Positions 17,776 to 26,094 of a DNA stretch of 64,000 nt are shown one piece after another. The notes below the pieces were generated by a model, which worked only from the letters and a program-made list of their open reading frames with translations, searched no databases and was not told the DNA's origin. The DNA comes from Winogradskyella immobilis (GTDB taxonomy: Bacteria > Bacteroidota > Bacteroidia > Flavobacteriales > Flavobacteriaceae): NCBI RefSeq assembly GCF_021887715.1, contig NZ_JAIQXX010000001.1, positions 248,001 to 312,000 on the forward strand. The letters are read 5' to 3'. The position numbers and the translations under genes were made by a program. How positions within the stretch are numbered: the stretch's first letter is position 1; each line of letters begins with the position of its first letter.

Positions 17776-18888
17776 TTAAGTTGTAATAGCGCTATAAATA
17801 AGTTGCGCTGTGTTTTCGCTAGCTCCTTTTCCTCCTAGCTTTTCTTCTAATTCATAATAATCCAAAAACAATTGTTCTCGTTTTGGGCCATTTATAATCT
17901 GTTCTAATTCTTTTTGCAAACGTTTTTTATTAAAATCATTCTGAATTAATTCTGTAACTACTTCACGATCCATAATTAAATTCACTAAAGAAATATATTT
18001 TAATGTGATAATGCGTTTTGCAATTTGATAAGAAATAGCATTCGCTTTATAACACACAACTTGCGGAACTTTAAATAATGCAGTTTCTAAAGTTGCAGTC
18101 CCAGAAGTTACCAATGCAGCAGTAGCAATATTGAGCAAATCGTAGGTTCTATTAGATATTAATGCGATGGCTTTAGATTGTATGATAGATTGATAGAAAC
18201 TCTCATCTTGGCTTGGAGCACCAGCAATAACAAATTGATGATTAGGAAAACGGTCTACCATACTCAACATTATGCTCAGCATTTTTTTAATTTCTTGTTT
18301 ACGACTTCCAGGCAATAATGCTATTATGGGTTTATCACTAAGATGATGTGTTTTTCTAAAAGCAGTTTCATCAATTATTTTTTCTTCAGAAATGGCATCA
18401 ATTAATGGATGTCCTACAAAATGCACATCGTAATTATAAGTTTTATAAAATGCTTTTTCAAAAGGAAGAATGACGTACATAGCATCTACATCACGTTTTA
18501 TTTTCTCTACACGTCCAGCTCTAGATGCCCAAACTTGTGGGGAGATATAATAATGAGTTTTATAATTCTCTAGTTTTGCCCACTTGGCAATACGTAAATT
18601 AAATCCTGAATTATCAATGAGTATAATTACATCTGGATTAAAACTTAAAATATCTTTTTTACAGAATTTTATAAATCCAAGAATAGTATTCAAATTCATA
18701 AGCACTTCGGCAAATCCCATAAAAGAACGCTCTTTGTAGTGTTTTACTAAAGTGCCTCCTACAGCTTGCATTAAATCACCGCCCCAAAATCTAATATCAG
18801 CATCTGCATCTTCTGTATACAATGCTTTCATTAAGTTAGAACCGTGTAAATCGCCAGAGGCTTCACCTGCTATGATGTAATATTTCAT
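17776..18888 (-). CDS. lpxB: Lipid-A-disaccharide synthase
   Basis: 370 residues, the normal size. Family motifs are at the start (IIAGEASGDLHGSNLMKAL), in the middle (FIKFCKK, FVGHPLIDAI) and in ALLPGSRKQEIKKML and VTSGTATLETALFKVPQVVC. LpxB joins UDP-2,3-diacylglucosamine and lipid X to make the lipid A disaccharide at the inner face of the inner membrane. It is in an operon-like run with surE upstream and an NlpC/P60 lipoprotein 3 bp downstream. Together with lptC elsewhere in the window it shows that the organism makes lipopolysaccharide or a lipooligosaccharide. Confidence 0.95.
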   Translation of the reverse strand: MKYYIIAGEASGDLHGSNLMKALYTEDADADIRFWGGDLMQAVGGTLVKHYKERSFMGFAEVLMNLNTILGFIKFCKKDILSFNPDVIILIDNSGFNLRIAKWAKLENYKTHYYISPQVWASRAGRVEKIKRDVDAMYVILPFEKAFYKTYNYDVHFVGHPLIDAISEEKIIDETAFRKTHHLSDKPIIALLPGSRKQEIKKMLSIMLSMVDRFPNHQFVIAGAPSQDESFYQSIIQSKAIALISNRTYDLLNIATAALVTSGTATLETALFKVPQVVCYKANAISYQIAKRIITLKYISLVNLIMDREVVTELIQNDFNKKRLQKELEQIINGPKREQLFLDYYELEEKLGGKGASENTAQLIYSAITT

Positions 18889-18955
18889 CTTTTAATTTTA
18901 TTGTCTTTTATAGTTCAGATGTAATTCGCCAATAATCATTTTGATAGATATCGAC

Positions 18956-19240
18956 TTAAAATTTATTGACTATAAATATAACCGCAATTATCATAGTGGC
19001 TATTAATACGCCACGTGCATGGTATTCCTTTTTCTTATTTAAAAAGAAATAAAAAACAGGTAAATTTATTAACGCACCTATACTTACACGTTTTCCTAAA
19101 AATCGTGCACTACGTGAACGCTCTAAAATATCCATAATAGCATCTCCATTATATAAACCAATAATAATATCAAAAAGTAAAATGCCAATTATAGCTGAAA
19201 TAATACCTGTAATAAAGCCTATAAGTATTTGTTTTTTCAT
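18956..19240 (-). CDS. Small membrane protein between surE and lpxB
   Basis: 94 residues with three hydrophobic segments (about 5-30, 54-67 and 75-91) around a polar loop ERSRSARFLGKRVS. No family is recognised. It is 25 bp after surE and 67 bp before lpxB on the same strand, with an ATG start and no overlap, so it is likely a real member of that operon. A role cannot be assigned. Confidence 0.65.
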   Translation of the reverse strand: MKKQILIGFITGIISAIIGILLFDIIIGLYNGDAIMDILERSRSARFLGKRVSIGALINLPVFYFFLNKKKEYHARGVLIATMIIAVIFIVNKF

Positions 19241-19265
19241 TTATGCTGAATTTTTAATTCAGTAT

Positions 19266-20039
19266 CTATTTTAAATCCCATGTGTTTAAATCCTGAATGG
19301 CATGATGCGCTGTTAAATCGAACTGAACAGGAACAACAGAAACATAACCATTTTCTAAAGCCCATTCGTCTGTATCCTCACCATGATCTAAATTTACAAA
19401 TTTTCCTGTAAGCCAATAGTAATCTCTTCCCATAGGATTAGTACGTTTGTCAAATTCCTCTTTCCAATTGGCTTTAGCTTGCCTACATATTTTAATGCCT
19501 TTTATATCTTGCTGAGCTAAATTCGGTAAATTAACATTTAGTACAACACCATTAGGTAAGCCATGTTCTAAAACATTTTCTGCTATGGTTTTAATGTAAG
19601 ATTTACAATGTTCAAAATTAGCATTCCAATTGTAATCTAAAAGCGAAAATCCAATGGCTGGGATGCCTTCTATGCCAGCTTCTAGGGCAGCACTCATTGT
19701 ACCAGAATAAATAACATTGATTGAAGAGTTAGAGCCATGATTAATCCCCGAAACACAAAGATCAGGTTTACGGTCTAAAACTTCATTGACTGCTAATTTT
19801 ACACAATCAGCAGGTGTTCCAGAACAACTGTATTCAGATTGTGAGCCATCATCTATAGTAATTTTTTCAACATATAATGTAGAGTTTATGGTAATAGCAT
19901 GTCCCATGGCACTTTGTGGACTGTCCGGTGCAACAACAACAACATCACCAATGCTGCGCATAACGTCAATAAGTGTGCGTATTCCAGGTGCAGTTATACC
20001 ATCATCATTTGTAACTAATATTAAAGGGCGATTAGACAT
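19266..20039 (-). CDS. surE: 5'/3'-nucleotidase SurE
   Basis: 257 residues. The N-terminal metal-binding signature LVTNDDGITAPG (Asp12, Asp13) and the later motifs SGINHGSNSSINVIYSGTMS and VLNVNLPN are those of SurE. It removes phosphate from nucleoside monophosphates and acts in stationary-phase survival in the species where it was studied. Length is typical (about 250-260). It heads the run that continues with a small membrane protein and lpxB, and is divergent from prc across 266 bp. Confidence 0.95.
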   Translation of the reverse strand: MSNRPLILVTNDDGITAPGIRTLIDVMRSIGDVVVVAPDSPQSAMGHAITINSTLYVEKITIDDGSQSEYSCSGTPADCVKLAVNEVLDRKPDLCVSGINHGSNSSINVIYSGTMSAALEAGIEGIPAIGFSLLDYNWNANFEHCKSYIKTIAENVLEHGLPNGVVLNVNLPNLAQQDIKGIKICRQAKANWKEEFDKRTNPMGRDYYWLTGKFVNLDHGEDTDEWALENGYVSVVPVQFDLTAHHAIQDLNTWDLK

Positions 20040-20184
20040 ATTTAAACGTTGAAATTTGATTTAGCTAAAATACTAAAATCCGTATGAAAAGAATGTGTTA
20101 TAATTTCTATCATTAAGACAAATGAGTTAATTAAATAGTAACATATTATAGATGAAATAATAGCTAGTAATAAATGAAATCAAT

Positions 20185-20192
20185 TATATTTG
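20185..20192 (+). promoter_or_regulatory. -7 element TATATTTG before prc
   Basis: An exact TAnnTTTG match 114 bp before the prc ATG; no -33 TTG is clear. If used, it gives a leader of roughly 105 nt. Nothing else recognisable was seen in the 266-bp divergent region. Confidence 0.45.
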
Positions 20193-20305
20193 GCTTTAAC
20201 AAAAAATTAGTAGCAGCCTTTTTTATGGCACGATTTTTTCATCTATTTTAGTAAAAAAATGATGAACTACCATATTAAGGTTGAAAAAGAAATAAATTCA
20301 TACAA

Positions 20306-22423
20306 ATGAAAGGGAATTACAAATTTTTACTGTTAGCGTTATTAATAGCATTTGCATCATGCAGTTTTACGACTAAAAAAGTTGAAGAAGATCCGCAAAA
20401 AGATAAAATTCTTATAGAATTAATAACAAATATTTTACGTCAGGGACACATAGCTCCTCAAGATATAAATGACGATTTTTCAAAACGTGTTTTTGATGAT
20501 TATATTGAGCAATTAGATCCATTAAAACGTTATTTCTATAAATCAGATATCAAAGAATTTGAAGTATACAGAACACAATTAGATGATCAATTTAAATCGT
20601 CAGACTTAACATTTTTCGATTTAACAAATGCAAGATATTTACAGAGAATAGAAGAATCTAAACCTGTAATTGAAGCTATTTTATCAAAACCATTTGATTA
20701 TTCAATTGATGAAACTTATGAGGTTAATAATGATAAAATAGATTTTGTTAAAAATAAAAGAGAATTAAAAGAGCGTTGGAGACAACAGCTTAAGTTTTCT
20801 ACCATTGCTAATTATGATGAAGCTATTGATAATAATGAAACACTAGACGAAAATAAAACGGAGAAAGAATTAGAAATAGAAGCGAGAGAAACGACAAGCC
20901 TTAGCTTCGACCAGTTGTATTCTAATATTGGAGATATGATTCGTAAAGATTGGTTTTCTATATATATCAATGCCATACTCGCCGAGTACGATCCGCATAC
21001 TTCTTATTTTGCACCAGAAGCTAGAGAGCGTTTTACGACAGAAATGGAAGGTAAATTTGAAGGTATAGGCGCGAGATTACAAAAACAATTGAATGTCATT
21101 TCTGTCAGTGAAGTCATAAGTGGTGGGCCAGCATGGAGGTTAAATGAATTGCAAGCAGGAGATCAAATACTTAAAGTAAGACAAGAGAATGAAGAAGAAG
21201 CTGTTAATATTGTAGGAATGCGTCTAGAGGATGCTATTAAATTTATAAAAGGTCCAAAAGGGACAAAGGTTATTCTAACCTTAAAAAAAGAAGACGGGTC
21301 TATAGAGGATATAGAAATTACTAGAGATGTTGTAGTTCTTGAAGAATCTTATGTAAAATCAGCTTCGGTAAATAAAGATGGTAAAAATTATGGGGTTATC
21401 AACTTACCGCGTTTTTATGATAATTGGAATAAAGATAACAGAGAGAATTGTGCTATTGATGTTAAAAAAGAAATAGAACGTTTTAAAGAAGAAGAAGCAG
21501 AAGGTTTAATTATTGATTTACGTAATAATGGTGGTGGATCTCTTGCTGCAGTTGTAGATTTAGCAGGCTTATTCATTAAAGATGGCCCTATAGTACAAGT
21601 TAAAACAACTGGGCAGCCAAAACAAGTATTGTCCGATACGGATAGCTCTTTAATTTGGGATGGTCCTTTAGTTATTTTAGTTAATGAACTATCAGCTTCA
21701 GCGTCTGAAATATTAGCTGCTGCAATGCAAGATTATAAACGTGCAATAATTATTGGTAGTGAACAAACCTATGGAAAAGGAACAGTTCAAAATGCATTGC
21801 CTTTAAATCGTTTTGTTCGTAATAGTTCTGTCGGAGAGCTGGGAGCGCTACATTTTACAACAGACATGTATTATAGAATAGATGGTGGATCTACACAATT
21901 AGAAGGAGTTAAGAGCGATATCGTAGTTCCGGATCGTTTTAAATATAGAGGTTTTGGAGAACGAACTTATGATAATCCTTTGCCATGGAATAAAATTGAC
22001 GCTGCCGATTATGAGGTTTGGGAGAATTATTACGATTACGATAATGCAATTGAAAAGAGCAAGCAACGTATGGCAAATAATGAACAAATAAAGCTTATCG
22101 ATGAATATGCAAAGTGGGTTAATGATGTAAGAGAAGATAATGAATATTCTTTAAATTATGATGCATATAGAAAACGCTTAGAACTTAACGAAGAAGATGC
22201 CAAACGCTTTGAGAAAATCAATGATTATAAAACAGATTTAACCTATAAATCACTGCCTTATGAGTTAGAACTAACAGCAATAGACTCTGTATTAAAACAG
22301 AAAAGAGAACGTTGGCATGTGAGTTTAAGTAAAGACGTTTATGTAGAAGAAGCGCTTAATGTACTTAAAGATCTAAGGTTGTCGTATAGTATTAAAAATG
22401 ATGTGGCAAACATTAAGAATTAA
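20306..22423 (+). CDS. prc: Carboxy-terminal processing protease Prc/Tsp (S41)
   Basis: 705 residues with a lipoprotein-like signal (IAFASC, Cys19). The N-terminal Tsp region (about 30-230) is followed by a PDZ domain (about 245-330), then the S41 catalytic domain: the Ser lies within SASAS at 463-467 and the Lys is Lys491 in TYGKGTVQ. The C-terminal DUF3340-like part (about 560-700) is also present, as in E. coli Prc. The enzyme trims or degrades periplasmic proteins, including cell-wall hydrolases in E. coli. Length is close to E. coli Prc (about 680). The permease gene follows after 5 bp. Confidence 0.92.
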   Translation: MKGNYKFLLLALLIAFASCSFTTKKVEEDPQKDKILIELITNILRQGHIAPQDINDDFSKRVFDDYIEQLDPLKRYFYKSDIKEFEVYRTQLDDQFKSSDLTFFDLTNARYLQRIEESKPVIEAILSKPFDYSIDETYEVNNDKIDFVKNKRELKERWRQQLKFSTIANYDEAIDNNETLDENKTEKELEIEARETTSLSFDQLYSNIGDMIRKDWFSIYINAILAEYDPHTSYFAPEARERFTTEMEGKFEGIGARLQKQLNVISVSEVISGGPAWRLNELQAGDQILKVRQENEEEAVNIVGMRLEDAIKFIKGPKGTKVILTLKKEDGSIEDIEITRDVVVLEESYVKSASVNKDGKNYGVINLPRFYDNWNKDNRENCAIDVKKEIERFKEEEAEGLIIDLRNNGGGSLAAVVDLAGLFIKDGPIVQVKTTGQPKQVLSDTDSSLIWDGPLVILVNELSASASEILAAAMQDYKRAIIIGSEQTYGKGTVQNALPLNRFVRNSSVGELGALHFTTDMYYRIDGGSTQLEGVKSDIVVPDRFKYRGFGERTYDNPLPWNKIDAADYEVWENYYDYDNAIEKSKQRMANNEQIKLIDEYAKWVNDVREDNEYSLNYDAYRKRLELNEEDAKRFEKINDYKTDLTYKSLPYELELTAIDSVLKQKRERWHVSLSKDVYVEEALNVLKDLRLSYSIKNDVANIKN

Positions 22424-22428
22424 TATGA

Positions 22429-23520
22429 ATGCCTAATAATAATTCATTAACACAATTAGCGCTTCAAAAATTCAAAAAGAATTTTTGGGGCGTTTTTAGT
22501 TTAGGAGTTATTGTATGTATTGGTTTAATGTCGGTATTTGCTTATTTTTTTGCTCCTGATGCGTCCAAGAATGCCAACCAGATGCATTTGTCTATCCACT
22601 CTAAAAAGCCTGGGTTTGATGTAAAAATGTTAGTGTTACCATCTTCAATTGAAGAAGATCAATCCGTTTTAAACAAAATATTTTTTGGGTCTGTAAATAC
22701 ATCTACAGAAATACCTGTTCAATCTTATAAAATTGAAGATGAATTTTTAGTGTATACGGAATATGCTTTAGATGGATTAATAGGTCAAGAAAAGAAGATT
22801 GCATTAGATCGATTTCCAAATAAAGATTACAAATCATTTATAGAAAACCGAAACTTTGTTTTTGGAACCGATAAATACGGAAGAGATTATCTGAGTCGTA
22901 TTTTAATCGGGTCAAGAATTTCATTTTTTATTGGCTTTATAGCGGTGTTTATATCTCTTGTAATTGGCATTTTTATGGGAAGTATTGCAGGATATTATGG
23001 AGGAAAAATAGATGCTTTTATTATGTGGATTATTAATATCACATGGTCCATTCCTACACTGCTTTTGGTAATTGCTATTACACTTGCTTTAGGAAAAGGG
23101 TTCTGGCAAGTTTTTATCGCTGTTGGCCTTACCATGTGGGTGGAAGTGGCGAGAGTTGTCCGAGGGCAAATAATTAGTGTTAAAGAGATGCAATACGTAA
23201 CTGCAGCAAGAGCGCTTGGATTTACTGACTTCAGAATTATCACCAAACATATATTACCAAATATTCTAGCTCCATTGATTGTAATATCTGCTGCTAATTT
23301 TGCTGCAGCTATTTTAATAGAAAGTGGATTAAGCTTTTTAGGTATTGGTGCGCAGCCACCAATGGCAAGTTGGGGAGCTATGATTAAAGATCATTATAAT
23401 TATATTATACTTGGTAAACCTTATCTGGCTTTAATACCTGGGTTTTGTATTATGCTATTAGTTATGGCATTTATGCTTATAGGAAATGCACTGAGAGATG
23501 CTTTGGATGTAAAAAGTTAA
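22429..23520 (+). CDS. OppC/DppC-like ABC transporter permease
   Basis: 363 residues, six membrane segments. After the first (about 20-42), a periplasmic insert of roughly 100 residues precedes the motif FGTDKYGRDYLSRILIGSRI that marks OppC/DppC proteins. The EAA loop that contacts the ATPase is at about 262-285 (AARALGFTDFRIITKHILPN). Such proteins form half of the channel of peptide or nickel ABC importers. No OppB, ATPase or binding protein is next to it, so partners must be encoded elsewhere. The prc gene is 5 bp upstream. Confidence 0.87.
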   Translation: MPNNNSLTQLALQKFKKNFWGVFSLGVIVCIGLMSVFAYFFAPDASKNANQMHLSIHSKKPGFDVKMLVLPSSIEEDQSVLNKIFFGSVNTSTEIPVQSYKIEDEFLVYTEYALDGLIGQEKKIALDRFPNKDYKSFIENRNFVFGTDKYGRDYLSRILIGSRISFFIGFIAVFISLVIGIFMGSIAGYYGGKIDAFIMWIINITWSIPTLLLVIAITLALGKGFWQVFIAVGLTMWVEVARVVRGQIISVKEMQYVTAARALGFTDFRIITKHILPNILAPLIVISAANFAAAILIESGLSFLGIGAQPPMASWGAMIKDHYNYIILGKPYLALIPGFCIMLLVMAFMLIGNALRDALDVKS

Positions 23521-23531
23521 ATAATTTATAT

Positions 23532-23915
23532 ATGAAAATTCCATATCAAAAGAAAAGAGATTATCTGAGTCTAGTAGTAGCTATATCATGGGGTTTGTAT
23601 GCTTTAGGAATGCTTAGTGATGGCGAACATAATTGGAAAGATTATGTGAGTATACTTAGTGTTATTTATTTTTTAAATTTCTTTTTCGAAAAACGTACTT
23701 ACTATTTAAGATTTAAAGAAGGAGTTGTTACAACAAGAAAATTCTTTGGTAAAAAGATACATACCTCAGAAATTAAAGAAGCTATAAAAACGAATAACAA
23801 TTATATTTTAAAGGCAGGAATGGCAGAAATAATAATTGATGCTAAAGTTATAGATGAAGATTCACTAAAAAACTTAAATACTAAGTTAAAAGAGTTAAAT
23901 TTAGAATGGGATTAA
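23532..23915 (+). CDS. Small membrane protein, unknown function
   Basis: 127 residues from the ATG at 23532; an in-frame ATG at 23445 lies inside the permease gene and gives a Cys-rich, unlikely N-terminus, so it is not used. Two hydrophobic segments (about 13-30 and 41-55) are followed by a soluble part of about 70 residues with alternating strands (YYLRFKEGVVTTRKFF), similar in form to a small PH-like bacterial domain. No firm family is recognised. It follows the permease by 11 bp and faces engB, whose stop is 7 bp away. Confidence 0.65.
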   Translation: MKIPYQKKRDYLSLVVAISWGLYALGMLSDGEHNWKDYVSILSVIYFLNFFFEKRTYYLRFKEGVVTTRKFFGKKIHTSEIKEAIKTNNNYILKAGMAEIIIDAKVIDEDSLKNLNTKLKELNLEWD

Positions 23916-23922
23916 TTGAGTT

Positions 23923-24537
23923 TTAGTTATTTCGTAAACCTTCTATTTCAGTATTTGTATCCCCAATAAAATCTAAAAGCTCATCTTTTCCTATAGTCTT
24001 ACTCGACGAGGTTACAAAATAATTTGGTAACTCTTCCCAAAACTCAAGCAACTCTTGGCAATAGTCATTAACATAATTTTCAATTGCTTTAGGCTTTAAT
24101 TTATCTGCTTTGGTAAAAATTATTGAAAACGGAATTTCACTTTCTCCCAAATACTGCATAAATTCTAAATCTATGGGCTGAGGTTTGTGACGTATGTCTA
24201 CTAAAACAAAAGCAGAAACTAATTGTTGACGTTGCTCAAAATAATTAGTAATAAATTTTTGAAATGTCTTTTTTGAAGACTTAGAAACACAAGCATAACC
24301 ATAGCCGGGTAAATCCACTAAAAACCAATTTTTATTAATAATAAAATGATTAATAAGCTGAGTTTTTCCAGGGCGACCAGAAGTTTTAGCTAAACTTTTT
24401 CTGCTGGTTAACATGTTAATTAATGAAGATTTACCAACATTACTTCGTCCAATAAACGCATATTCAGGAATGAGATGCTTTGGACATTTAGCCACATCAG
24501 AATTACTCATTACAAATTCAGCAGATTTTATTTTCAT
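23923..24537 (-). CDS. engB: Ribosome biogenesis GTPase EngB (YihA/YsxC)
   Basis: 204 residues with all GTPase motifs: GRSNVGKSSLINML (G1, about 30-43), SGRPGKTQLINHF (G2), DLPGYGYA (G3) and TKADKLKP (G4). EngB helps assemble the large ribosomal subunit and is essential in many bacteria. Length is normal. The start codon lies just after a 7-bp hairpin (24543-24560). It sits downstream of the alpha/beta hydrolase gene on the same strand with a 39-bp gap. Confidence 0.95.
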   Translation of the reverse strand: MKIKSAEFVMSNSDVAKCPKHLIPEYAFIGRSNVGKSSLINMLTSRKSLAKTSGRPGKTQLINHFIINKNWFLVDLPGYGYACVSKSSKKTFQKFITNYFEQRQQLVSAFVLVDIRHKPQPIDLEFMQYLGESEIPFSIIFTKADKLKPKAIENYVNDYCQELLEFWEELPNYFVTSSSKTIGKDELLDFIGDTNTEIEGLRNN

Positions 24538-24542
24538 GATAC

Positions 24543-24560
24543 TTCCCGTGAAAACGGGAA
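24543..24560. repeat. Palindrome directly upstream of engB
   Basis: TTCCCGT and ACGGGAA arms with a GAAA loop, 7 bp, ending 6 bp from the engB ATG. It has the form of the short dispersed hairpins seen between genes in many Flavobacteriaceae. It lacks a T-run on the minus strand, so it is a poor terminator; it could affect access to the engB start. Confidence 0.55.
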
Positions 24561-24576
24561 TATTAAGGTTAAACTC

Positions 24577-25341
24577 TTAAAAGTTACGACTTTCAAGCCA
24601 TTTATTCAAAATACTATTAAACTCATCAGGATGTTCCATCATTGCTGCATGACCACATTTATCTATCCAAAACAAGTCAGAATCAGGCAATAGGTCGTGG
24701 AATTCATCGGCAACTTCGGGTGGTGTAACATTATCATTTTTACCCCAAATAATACATGTTGGAGTGTTCATATTAGGTAAATCCTTTGCCATGTTATGGC
24801 GTATTGCACTTTTGGCAATTGCTAAGGTTTTTATTAGCTTGTTTCTATCATTTACAGTTTCGTAAACTTCATCTACAATTTCTTTAGTGGCAACTGCAGG
24901 ATCGTAAAATACGTCTTGTGCTTTTTTCTTGATAACCTCGTAATCACTTCGTTTTGGGTAACTTCCGCCCATGGCACTTTCGTATAAACCAGAACTTCCA
25001 GTAATGATTAGCGCTTTCACTTTTTCGGGATATAACTTGGTGTGATATAAGCCAATATGCCCGCCAAGCGAATTTCCTAATAAAATAACGCTATCTAAAC
25101 CTTTAAAATCAATAAAATCTTTAAGATACTTGGCAAAACTTTTTACATTGGTTTTTAGAAGCGACATGCTATAAATCGGTAATTCCGGAATGATAACCTT
25201 ATAACCTTTTGTGCTGAAAAAAGAAGTCACAGAGTCAAAGTTACTAAGGCCTCCCATGAGTCCGTGTAGTACAATTATTGGTGTGCCTTCGCCTACTTCT
25301 ATATATCTATAATCCTTTTCTTTTCTTAAAAGGTGCGCCAT
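24577..25341 (-). CDS. Alpha/beta hydrolase
   Basis: 254 residues with no signal peptide, so cytoplasmic. The oxyanion-hole motif LHGLMGG is at about 25-31, the nucleophile Ser in LLGNSLGGHIG at about 92-102, an Asp in WGKNDNVTPPE and the His in CGHAAMMEHPDEF near the end. The fold is that of small esterases and epoxide-hydrolase-like enzymes; the substrate is unknown. It lies 39 bp before engB and has a TATATTTG promoter element at 25373-25380. Confidence 0.88.
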   Translation of the reverse strand: MAHLLRKEKDYRYIEVGEGTPIIVLHGLMGGLSNFDSVTSFFSTKGYKVIIPELPIYSMSLLKTNVKSFAKYLKDFIDFKGLDSVILLGNSLGGHIGLYHTKLYPEKVKALIITGSSGLYESAMGGSYPKRSDYEVIKKKAQDVFYDPAVATKEIVDEVYETVNDRNKLIKTLAIAKSAIRHNMAKDLPNMNTPTCIIWGKNDNVTPPEVADEFHDLLPDSDLFWIDKCGHAAMMEHPDEFNSILNKWLESRNF

Positions 25342-25372
25342 GTAATAGTTAGTCCTTTAATAATGTTAAAAA

Positions 25373-25380
25373 CAAATATA
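25373..25380 (-). promoter_or_regulatory. -7 element TATATTTG of alpha/beta hydrolase gene
   Basis: Exact TAnnTTTG on the minus strand, predicted start of transcription near 25366 and a leader of about 25 nt to the ATG at 25341. Confidence 0.5.
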
Positions 25381-25545
25381 ACTAAATCCATGGGATTATA
25401 ACTTTAATATTTCAATCTCCTCTTTTTAATAACAATATGCTGTAAAATACAGAAAAGTTAGCCTTCTGTTACTTAAACTTTTAAGAGTATTGTTAATAGC
25501 GATTTTGTAACCTTTTGTCGAAAAAATTAAAACTTATTAACAAAA

Positions 25546-25570
25546 GTGGTATTTTGTGGTAAAATGTGGG
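25546..25570 (+). promoter_or_regulatory. Probable MraZ operator, three TGGKN repeats
   Basis: TGG occurs at 25547, 25557 and 25567 in the units TGGTA, TGGTA and TGGGT, each separated by exactly 5 nt. This is the spacing reported for the E. coli MraZ site (three TGGGN repeats with 5-nt spacers before mraZ). The block ends 12 bp before the -7 element of mraZ, where a bound repressor would block RNA polymerase. Confidence 0.65.
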
Positions 25571-25581
25571 TAATTTTTCAA

Positions 25582-25589
25582 TATATTTG
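25582..25589 (+). promoter_or_regulatory. -7 element TATATTTG of the dcw operon
   Basis: Exact TAnnTTTG; TTG at 25554-25556 stands 25 bp upstream (a little far) within the TGGKN repeats. Start of transcription is expected near 25596, giving a leader of about 31 nt. Confidence 0.6.
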
Positions 25590-25626
25590 AATTTAAAATT
25601 TTGTTAAATAAACAAGTTAAATACAG

Positions 25627-26094
25627 TTGAACGCACTAATAGGAACATATGAAGTTAAAGCAGATGCCAAAGGAAGGTTGATGCTTCCTGCTATTTTAAA
25701 GAAACAGCTGTCTTCAGTTTTGCAATCTGGGTTTGTGTTAAAGCGTGCTGTTTTTCAACCTTGTTTAGAGTTGTATCCTATGCATGAGTGGGAAAAGCTA
25801 ATGCAAAAAGTAAATAAGTTAAATCGTTTTAATAAAAAGAACGATGCTTTTATAAGACGTTTTACAGCTGGTGTAAAAGTTGTTGAAGTTGATGCTACAG
25901 GGCGCCTATTAGTTCCGAAAGATTTATTGGCTTTCTCTGGTATTACAAAGCAAACGGTTTTGGCATCTGCGGTAAATATTATAGAAATCTGGGATAAAGA
26001 TAAATACGAACAAGCTATTGATGATGCGGCGTTAGATTTTGCAGATTTAGCAGAAGAAGTAATGGGACAAGATGGAGACGATGGAGTATCATAA
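25627..26094 (+). CDS. mraZ: Transcriptional regulator MraZ
   Basis: 155 residues from a TTG start (no nearer ATG gives the conserved N-terminus NALIGTYEVKADAKGRLMLP). Two AbrB-like SpoVT/MraZ domains are seen, each with the D-x-K/T-GR-L-P core: about 12-22 and at about 82-92 (VDATGRLLVP). MraZ binds DNA before its own operon and represses it. Three TGGKN repeats lie directly upstream. It is the first gene of the dcw cluster and overlaps rsmH by 14 bp. Confidence 0.95.
   Translation: MNALIGTYEVKADAKGRLMLPAILKKQLSSVLQSGFVLKRAVFQPCLELYPMHEWEKLMQKVNKLNRFNKKNDAFIRRFTAGVKVVEVDATGRLLVPKDLLAFSGITKQTVLASAVNIIEIWDKDKYEQAIDDAALDFADLAEEVMGQDGDDGVS

Noticed and set aside
23445-23531. Longer form of the 127-residue membrane protein starting inside the permease gene
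   Set aside because: The added 29 residues are out-of-frame permease sequence with several Cys and Tyr; the ATG at 23532 gives a normal N-terminus.
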